From NCBI GenBank assembly GCA_029339195.1, contig JAPTJF010000694.1, positions 1 to 20,611 of the forward strand: a stretch of DNA of 20,611 bases, in the 5' to 3' direction. Below the pieces are notes generated by a model. That model did not search any database and was not told where the DNA came from. It was given only the letters and a program-made list of their open reading frames with translations. This stretch comes from Micractinium sp. NFX-FRZ. Its lineage: Eukaryota; Chlorophyta; Trebouxiophyceae; Chlorellales; Chlorellaceae. The position numbers were made by a program, and so were the translations under genes. Below are positions 1-8,182 of this stretch, piece by piece (position 1 is the first letter of the stretch; each line of letters starts with the position of its first letter).

Positions 1-580
1 GCGGAGCGGCCACAAGAGGCTGACGTCATTGCAGTGATGCTCGGCTCTCTGGGATGGCACCTGGGTGGCTCCCCCGTATCCCTGCCCAGCTTCCGTGTTC
101 GGCAGAGTACTCAGCTGCAGCTGGCTGGCTTGCAGCTGGAGCGGCTCCAGCGCTTTGCTGCCTTTGAGGCAGAGGCAGCGGCAGACGGCGGGGGCGCTGC
201 AGGCACTGGCAGCGAGGTGGCACGCCTGCTGCCGCGCCTGTGGCAGCTGACTTGGGAGAAACCAGCACACGAGGTGTATTGGCGCGTCGTGTTGAATGCC
301 CTTCCGCTCGCCGCCCACTGCCGTGCTAGTGCGGCTCCCCTGACCCTCACTCCGGCCGCTGCCACAGCTAGTGGGCTGCGCTCCGGCTGCCGCTGTGTGC
401 GCCACCCTGGCGGCTCAGCTGGATGGGCTGCACCCCATGCGGCTGCAGCTCTGGCTGATGCGCACCCTTGCTGGCACCCATGCCGGTGTGAGGGATGCGG
501 TATGCCTGACTGCAGCCTTGACTGTCATGAGAACTCCCTCGGACATTGTGGCGTTGACATCCTCGTGCAGGCATGCTTGA
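1..580 (+). pseudogene. Decayed retroelement-like ORF remnant (3' part)
   Basis: Frame 1 is open from the first base and reads as protein up to about base 320, including the stretch WEKPAHEVYWRVVLNALP. A second coding-like stretch follows in frame 2 at about 371-577 (VWLM-like QLWLMRTLAGTHAGV, then a VCLTAAL segment). The W-x-K-E-V-x-W-R-L-x-L-N-G-L-P type motif followed downstream by a 'xLWLMxxPxGxHAGVW' type motif is, from memory, typical of the C-terminal zinc-binding region of retroelement polyproteins in Chlorella-like algae. The frame change around 320-370 and the missing Cys/His zinc residues suggest a broken copy. It is cut by the left window edge. It could instead be two exons of an ordinary upstream gene with an intron in between, so the call is tentative. 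Confidence 0.4.
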
Positions 581-893
581 GCTGGGCTTACATTTTGCAA
601 AGCATCCACTTGTGTGCCCCCCGCCAGCCGCCCGCGCCATCTGGCGCCATGGCAGCCCAGCTGGCCCCGCCCTCTGAGTCCCATTGTGCCGCGCCCACTC
701 CTCAACCCCTGGCTCGCATGCTTGTAGTGCCTTTCAGGGCTCCCCTCTGCTCACCGCCGCAAGTGGATCGCGGAGCTCGCGCTTCGCCCATCCGCCTCAC
801 CCGTCCGCCTCATCAGCGCGGGTCCGTTCTAAGACGCTAGCCGCCAGCAGGCAGCCGGACAGGCTGCCTCTGAGTGCTCGCAGCGTCGCCGCC
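581..893. other. Spacer and 5' flank of the TFIIB-like gene
   Basis: About 310 bp with no convincing coding signal. It lies between the retroelement-like remnant and the TFIIB-family start codon, so it should hold the promoter and 5' UTR of that gene. I see no TATA box. The sequence is C-rich with mixed pyrimidine runs. Confidence 0.4.
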
Positions 894-3496
894 ATGGAGG
901 GCGGCAGCGCCGACTGCCCAAAGTGCGGCGCGGAGGGTGCTGTGGATTTCGACCTCCTGAACGGCGTGTCGGCATGCATGGCCTGTGGCGCAGTTCTGGA
1001 TGAGGAGGAGCTGGTGCACACGGTGGCATTTGACTCCCACGGTGCCCGCACTGGCACCTTTGTGAGTGGCGCCGACACGGGTGCGCACCAGGCAGCCCTC
1101 GCTGGCGGCGGCTTGAGGGCAGGCCTGGCCTCGGCACATTCCAAGTTGTGTGCGCGCATCTGCAAGGCAGGGCAGCAAAAGCGGCATGTTGCCCGTTTGT
1201 TGGGTGCAGGCGGCTCATGGAGTGAAGCCACCAGCCCCATGTGGCAGCCACCCCTGCACTAGCCCAGACCCGCACTCTCCCATGCGCTTCTTCTGCAGGA
1301 GAGGTGGCAGCCACGTTTTCACTGCAAGCCACCCCTGGGGTAGCCACGCAGCGCGGCAGCAGCAGGCGTGGCGAGGGGGAGGTGGGCGCAAGGGGCACGC
1401 GGGGGCGGTGTGGCTTATGTCAAAGGGTTGTTGCAGCTCTTGCCTTGTCGCACTTGCCCGTCTGGGGCAGGCCTCCCCGCAACTTCACAGGTCGCGGAAA
1501 CACAGCAACCTGAGTATTAGGGGGGGCGGGGGGGTGGGAGTGGGGGGAGTGGTTGCTGATGTGCTTTTGCACTGGCAAGGACCTGTCCAGCTCGCATCGT
1601 GCAGGCTAAGCTAAGGCTCGGGTGGCGCACCAATTGCCTGCTGGGCACCCCCATTGGCCACCCACTTGACTTGACTGAGTTGTACAGCCCGGCTGTGCTG
1701 CAGGCCAAGCTGAAGTCGCGGGTGCGCGAGTACGGCGCCCTGCTGCGCCTGCAGCCGCCGGTGATCGACCAGGCGCTGCATGTGATGCAGCAGGCTGTGC
1801 CACGCCTCCTGGGCAACTGGCCACGCGACAACCTGGCCGCAGCCGTCACCTACGCCGCATGCAGGTGGGGTGCAGCATGCTGGTGGCGGCGGCCTGGGGT
1901 GCGCGGGCTGCGTTCTGCGCTGGGCTGGTGCTGCCAGCTGGTGACAGCTGGCGTGGCTGCATGCTGCCGTGTATCACATAATGTGTGTCCTGCTTCAGCG
2001 CCGGCCGGCTTGGAAGCAAAGCTCGCGTTCACGGCCCTCTTGCTCTGATCTCAGACTCATCACGGCACAGCTTCCTTGCTGATTCCTCACGCCACACCAG
2101 TGGGGTGGGATGCTCTGCTGCCCCCCACCCTGTGTTGCCATCATGCACCTTCAGGCCCCACCAAGATCCCCCTGCGCCCCCCCACGTCTCTTTCCTCAAC
2201 GCCTGCCTCCCCCTGTCTCTCTTCTCCACGCCTGCCTCGCCCTGCAGGCTCAACAGCCTGCCCCTCACTCTGGCCGACCTGTCTGCCGTCACTCAGATAG
2301 AGACGCACACTCTGGGGCGGCAGTACCGCACAGTCTGCCTCCTCCTTGAGCTGCACCCACCGCTGCTGCTGGCTGCCGACCTCCTGCCCCGCTCGCTGGA
2401 CCGAGTGACAGCAGAGGCAGTTCAGGAAGGCACCCTGACGGCTGCCCAAGTGGGAGCAATGAGGAAGGATGCAGCTGCACTGCTGGACTGGATGCAGCTG
2501 CAGGTGCAGCACCGGGGCTACCCCATGGCAGCGGCGGGGGCGGCTCTGGTGCTGGCTGCTGAGATGAACACGGTGAGCTGCTGGGCTGCTGGCAGTCTTA
2601 TAGTGTACAGTGTCGGTGGCGGGGCGACACACGGAACTGCTGCGCAGGATGGTTGAGGCGTGGCAGGAGAAGGCACGTGCTGCAGCCGCTGCAAACAGCG
2701 GTGGCTGCCGGCGGGGCGGTGCAGCAGGCTCGGCTGATAGGCGCACATCCCTGAGCCGGCCCAGCCAGGCTTGCATGGCTCCGCGCCCCAGCCACCTCGC
2801 TTGGTGCACTGGCTGCACTCCCGGACCTGCCTGGACCCTGCATCTTCCCACCTCACCCGTCGCCACCCACCGCACCACTCCCTGTGCCCCGCCTCCCCTC
2901 GCCATCATCCGCCTGCTGCGCAGGTGTCTCTCAGCCTTGCCCACGTGGCTGCCAGGCTGCAGCTGATCTGCAGCACTCTGGAGCGCACGCTGAGGGAGGT
3001 GCGCTCTCGGCTTGTGCAGCTGGCCGCTTTCCTGCCGTACGCAAGCAGCGTCAACAGCGGCAACGTCGGCAGCCACGCCCGCACAATCATGCAGCTCAGC
3101 GCGCTTGTGGGCAGCACCGGCACAAGCACCGCTGGCGGTGGCGGCAGCAGCGGCGTGGCACGCATCAGCAACGGCAGTGGCCAGCAGCAGCAGCAGCAGG
3201 CCCAGCCGCAGAGGCTACTCCAGCTGCAGCAAGCAGCCACCCATCAGCAGGTGGCACAGCAGCAGCCGGCAGCACAGCAGCAGCAGGTAGAGCAAAGGCG
3301 TGAGGGAGCAGACGGCGAGGTGCAGCGGCCCAAGCGGCAGCGCTTGGAGCAAGATGCAGCTCAGACATGTCCACCTGAAGCTGCAGCCGCAGCCACAGCA
3401 GCCACAACAACAGCAGCAGCGAGTGGAGCAGCAGTGCAGCAACAAGGCGGTGAACCTGTGGAAGCGGCAGCAGCAAGGAGCAGAGGTCTTGGATGA
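894..3496 (+). CDS. TFIIB-family transcription factor (PTF2/Brf-like), 4 exons
   Basis: Exons 894-1061, 1605-1864, 2248-2572 and 2924-3496 join in phase into 441 aa. The start has a strong context (GCCGCCATGG). Residues 8-31 form a zinc ribbon (CPKCG, then CMACG). Two cyclin-like repeats follow at about 90-175 and 180-290, the second including MAAAGAALVLAAEMN. The tail is Ser/Gly, Gln and Ala rich with a basic patch RPKRQR near 386. In this family the ribbon contacts RNA polymerase and the cyclin folds contact TBP-DNA. Spacing after the ribbon (GTF, then an IG..L segment) resembles plant-specific TFIIB-related PTF2 more than TFIIB itself. Brf1 is the alternative, but I see no Brf1 C-terminal homology block. 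Exon 1 ends at a consensus GTGAGT donor in phase 0. Read-through at that point gives GTFVSG, which is Brf-like, so this junction is the least certain. Confidence 0.8.
1517..1552 (+). other. G-run tract, potential G-quadruplex
   Basis: At least four runs of 3-7 guanines separated by 1-4 bases, inside intron 1 of the TFIIB-like gene and about 50 bp before its acceptor at 1604. The transcript would carry the same G-rich strand. Confidence 0.5.
3181..3450 (+). repeat. CAG/GCA-rich low-complexity coding tract
   Basis: Imperfect CAG/CAA runs encode a Gln-rich segment and then an Ala/Thr-rich segment in the C-terminal tail of the TFIIB-like protein. The longest glutamine run is six. Such tails are probably disordered and vary in length between strains. 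Confidence 0.75.
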
Positions 3497-3915
3497 GCTG
3501 GGCTGGGGGCCTGGAAGTCTCCCTCTCCCCACTTTGTCAGTGTGCCAGCCTAGAAGCTCACTGTGGCTTGTAAACGTGTGGAGATTGCCTCTGCTTGGGC
3601 CAATGTGTGAGATTCTGAAGCACTCCCTAAGCCTGCACACCGACCACCAACCCTCCCGCCTGGAGGTCAAGCTCTGCTCACGTAAGCATTTGGGAGCATC
3701 CTGTGTCGTCACCGACTGAGCTTCGCTGCTGGCCAGACTCTTGTTAACAAGGCTGCCATGAGGCGCTCTCATGACTATTAATGTGTGTAGCTGAGCGCAA
3801 TGCAGCCCGTTGGGCAAACAACCAATCATGCAAGGAGGGGGCCGTGGAGGTGTGAAGCGCCAGCCAAGTTGCACACCACGCATGGACGGGCCAGCTGGCA
3901 GGTGCACATATGTGC
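3497..3915. other. Convergent intergenic spacer
   Basis: The 419-bp space between the stop codons of the TFIIB-like gene and SRP68 holds both 3' UTRs. It contains the TGTAA signal at 3569 for the upper-strand gene and a perfect 12-bp palindrome (CTTGTTAACAAG) at 3740-3751. I found no TGTAA on the lower strand for SRP68. No coding potential is apparent. Confidence 0.5.
3569..3573 (+). terminator. TGTAA poly(A) signal of the TFIIB-like gene
   Basis: TGTAA is the usual green-algal polyadenylation signal. This copy is 73 bases after the stop codon, in the convergent spacer before SRP68, so the mRNA would end about 10-20 bases downstream. Confidence 0.55.
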
Positions 3916-6900
3916 CTACCGCCCCCAGGCACCAAAGAGTCGTGAGAAGGTGCCCTGCGCCGCGCTGGGCGCAGCCTGCTTGGCGGGCAGGCGGTGGCTG
4001 AGGTCGGGCGCCTGTACCAACCGGGGAGGGAGGGGCAGACAAAAGGCAACGAGGGGTGACGGGGACTTGGTTGGTGACCAACCAAAGGGGGATCCCACGC
4101 TGCTGCAGCTGTTGTAAAGCACGCTACCCACTTGGATGCAGTTGAGGGCTGCGTCCAGGGCTGGCCAGCCTGTGTGCCTGCAACTACCTGCCAACCCCCA
4201 AAACATCACCCGCCCGTTCGACTGCCCCTCCAAAGCTTCCACAAAACTAAAAGTGCGGCTGCCGAAGGTTAAAGCTGGACCTGCCCACCTGTATGTAGTT
4301 GAGGGCAGTGTCCAGAAAGATGGGCCGCACAGGCACGGTGCGCATGGGGGGCGGCACCCTGCACAGGGCAGGCAGCAGGGGGAAGGAAGAGTTGTCGGCA
4401 GCAGCACATGGCGGTGAGGGCGACAAGCTGGCGGCACAGCAAAAGGGAGACGGGCAAGAGGCGGCGCCGCACGACGGCACGGAGCCTGGCAGCACAGGTG
4501 TGCTGCGCCTGGCGCCCATATGCCACGGCAGCGCTGCTGTTTCACGCTACCGACATACAAGCACCACTGCCGGTGCGGGCATGGCAAGCACACCTGCAGA
4601 TGCGCGCGGTGCCCTTGCCGCCGGTGCCTGCAAAAGACTCGAAGACGTCCAGATGCTCTGTGAGGTACCCCTCCTCCCGCGCCCGCTTCTTGCCTGCACA
4701 GAAAGGGAGAGAGCAGCAGCACGTGGCAGGTGTGCGTGTTGTCAATGCGGTGGCGGAGGCGGTGCATGCACTCCCACTATCGGAAGGTAGGAAGCGCCAA
4801 GGCCATACATGTAACGGGGCCGCGCCTGTGAGGCGGGCAGCGAAGAGGGCATGCTCGTCCATGCCTGCCGCCGACTCACTGCTGCCTCACCCGCCCACTT
4901 GTGCTGACCCCAGGCAGGCACCTCCTGGGCTGCGGCCCCCCATTTCTACTCCTTTTGTGCCATCCCAACAGCAGCACACCATTGCCCACCTTCCGCCGCC
5001 GCCCCCTCCAGGCTCATCCCCTCCAGCCCCTCCTGCGCCGCCGCCTTCTCCCGCAGCTCGCCCGCCCGCAGCTCGGCCGCCGCCACCGCGCCCCACGCGC
5101 CCGCCTCCAGCTGCAGGCGCTCCAAGTCTGCGCTTGCCTCGGCGTCAGGCTTGGCGCAGTCCTCGTACTTGCTGCATACACGGGGTGCGGGACAAGAGTC
5201 GGGGGCGCAGGGCAAAGGGGGGCCAGGCTGGCAAGAGACGAGCGCGGGAAGCAGGGGGCTACCTTGGCAGCCACAGCGAGGGCAAGGCACACACACGTTC
5301 GACCTCTGGACGCCCGTTGACATGCCAGACATGCCAGCCCGGCACAGACAGTGGCGTTGGGCCCCGGCCTCGGGCCCGGCGCCCCGTGCTCTCACCTGAC
5401 GGCCTGCTTGCAGCGCTCGCTGGCACGGCCAAACAGGCCCCCCGCCTCCAGGAACTTGTCTGCCGCCAGGTAGGTGTGGGCCACGTAGAGGCAGCGCGCC
5501 GCCTGGTAGTGCGCTTGCTGCACCAAGGCAAGGTGGGGAGCAGGGGCGGGAGAGTGGGATGGCGAGCAGCGGGAACAGGTGCGGTGGCACAGTTGGGAGG
5601 CAAGGGAAGTGTAGAGCAGGAGCAGGCGAGAGGGCTATGGGCATGCTGCGCAGGGAGCAAGGCCGGCAGAGTGAAGAGGAAGCATGGCCAGCAAGGGCGG
5701 CAGAGTGAGCAGCGGGGGCTGGCGAGCAGAGGAGCTGGCCAGCCCTCGCTCCTCCCAGCATTCAAGGCAGCAGCTCCCCTCACCGTGGCCGCTCAGCTGC
5801 CCAGCCAGCACCTCGTCCTCTCCTTTCCAACTCCCCCCCCTCCCCGCTCTTCCATCCTGCACCTCAAGTATTCATATATGCATGACTGCCAACCCACCTT
5901 GGCGGCGCAGTCGTCCATCAGCATCTCCCCAGCCGCGCCGCCCACCTCCCCCGCCAGCTCATTCAGCTCCACGCAGTTGGCAACCAGGGTGTCGTACAGG
6001 CGCACCTGCACTCCCCCCAACAAAAACAACAACAGCAACAACACAAGTGTCAGAAGCGTGCTGCCGTGTGCAGAAGCTGGAGTGTGCAAGGGCTAGTTAG
6101 GTGTGGGTGGTGCAAGTGGGGCAGGGCAGCGGCGCAGCGGGGGCCAGCAGCAGCAGAGAGGCAGGCTGCTGGGGCAAGGGTTGAGAGGCAGCAGGGACAA
6201 GAGCACACGGGGATGGCAGAGGCAGGCCAAATGCTGGGGCCCTCCGCTGGGGTCCTCACCACATCCTCTGCCTTGGCGGGCCGCTCGCGCGCGCCGTCCT
6301 TGCCGCCGGCCTTGCCGCCGCCCAGCGCGCGGCGCAGCGTGCGCGCAAACCGCGCCTCGGCGTCCGCCGCCAGGAAAAGGTTGCGCTGCAGGCGGCAAGG
6401 GGAAAGGAGGCGGGCAGTGAAGGAAAGAAGGGAGCAAGGACGGGTGAGGGTAGGGCGGGGGGGAGGGGTCCCACTGCGCAGCGACAGGCACACAGGTTGC
6501 GTTGCAGGCGGGGGAGGAGGACAAGGGAGGGGAGTGAAACGGAGAGGCAGGAGGGTCCTGCTGCCCGCACTCGTGCAAAGTCAACGCCCCACGGTTTGGC
6601 TGCCAGACACGCGCAATTGTAGTGGCACATGTGCACACCCACGCCACATGAGCGCCCACCCACACACCTATCTGCCCGCCTCACCCACCCACCTGAACTG
6701 TTCGCTCCAGCACCAGCCCCTGCACAGCTCGGTCCAGGGACAGAAGCTCGCCACGCAGCTGCTCGCTGTCTGCGCCGCCTGCACGCACACAACAGCAAGC
6801 AATCACCTATTGACAACCAAGCGGCTGGCGAGGGTAAAGGTAGCGAGCGGGTGCGACGGCCAGAGTGACGTGGCAGCTCAGTGAAGGGCCGTGGGAAAGG

Positions 6901-8129
6901 GAATGATGAGGGATGGATGCGGGTGCTTGTGGGGCATGCCTTTCCGGCACGGCAAGAGGTGCCGGCGGGGCGCTCTGGGGGCGAAGCGCCCCGCCGGCTG
7001 CGCGCGCGGCATGTGATGCCCCCGCCCACCCCAGCCGAACGAGGGGCCAGGGCAGGGCGTTTTTATTCGCCGTTCGGAATTTGTATACCTATCCCGTGAT
7101 ACCACCCTCCCACCGCATCTAGCGTGGTAAGGACTCGGCCACCGGCGTGGGATGATGGGTGCATGGATGCAACAGTGCAATGCAAAACGTGCAGCACAGG
7201 ATGCAGCAAAGAGTGCCGGCACGGCATGCACAGCACCCACCCTCGCCCAGCGCCAGCACCCACTTGACAGCTCCGCCCAGCACAGCCCAGCACAGGGCGA
7301 GCAGTTCACTAACGCGCATACTTCAGAGCTGGCATGCAAATGATAAAGCAGCGCTCACGCTGGCCCAGCGCCAGCACCGACACCAATGCTGCGTGCTCTG
7401 CTGTAGGGCACGCTTGACTGCACACCAGGTTTCGTGCTAGAGCAGGCACGGATCAAGCAAACACAACAGAAGGAGTGGAACAGAAGTCACTCACCCTGGC
7501 CCAGCGCCAGCACCGACTTGATTGCGCCGCGTGCCTCGCTGTATGCGTTGATGGCGCGGTCGTACGCCGCCACACGGGCCTCCACGTCAGCAGCCACATC
7601 AGCACCGTCAGCGTCCATAGCAGACTCCAGCTCTCCCTCCAGCTCCTGCAGGAGCGCAGGTGCATATCCCATTCACTTGGCCACACATGCACACGATGCA
7701 GATGCGTATGTATCCATTCATGCAACGGCGCATGCGCGCAACCCACGCCACCCTGCACATGCCAGGTGCCAGCGCTGCGTGCATACTCCACCTACCACTG
7801 GCACCCGCCCGCGATGTCCTCGTCCCATCCCGCCCCCACCTTCCTCTGCCATCCTGCCCAGCCGCCGGATAGGCACAGCAATATAGTGCCCCCCAACCCC
7901 CCACCCGCCCCCAACCCCCACCTGCGCCGCGTGCAACGCAATGCGGATCTTTTCGTCCCGCACAGGGTACGCCTCCCCGGCCCAGCGCAGCTCAGAGGTG
8001 GACGCGGCGCGCTGCGCCTGCGCCTCTGCCGCCAGCGAGGCCAGCTTGGACTGAACAAGGGGTGGGGCAGGGAGGGGCGGGCAGGGAGGGGCGGGCAGGC
8101 AGGTTTGGGAGTGAACAGCATTCACTCGC

Positions 8130-8182
<53 letters not shown>

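Noticed and set aside
34..840. Single intact 268-aa gene at the left edge
   Set aside because: Only the first about 100 residues look like protein. Past the frame change the translation is low-complexity Cys/Pro/Ala sequence and the better signal is in another frame.
2141..3076. 311-aa lower-strand open frame
   Set aside because: It is antisense to the cyclin-fold exons of the TFIIB-like gene and shows no recognisable motif of its own.
4408..6096. 562-aa upper-strand open frame
   Set aside because: It runs antisense through SRP68 exons 12-15 and their introns. High GC makes stops rare. The lower strand gives phase-matched exons with clear SRP68 homology.
8131..8180. Poly-Gln/Ala coding exon
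   Set aside because: It is a microsatellite wholly inside an intron bounded by good splice sites at 8311 and 8051.
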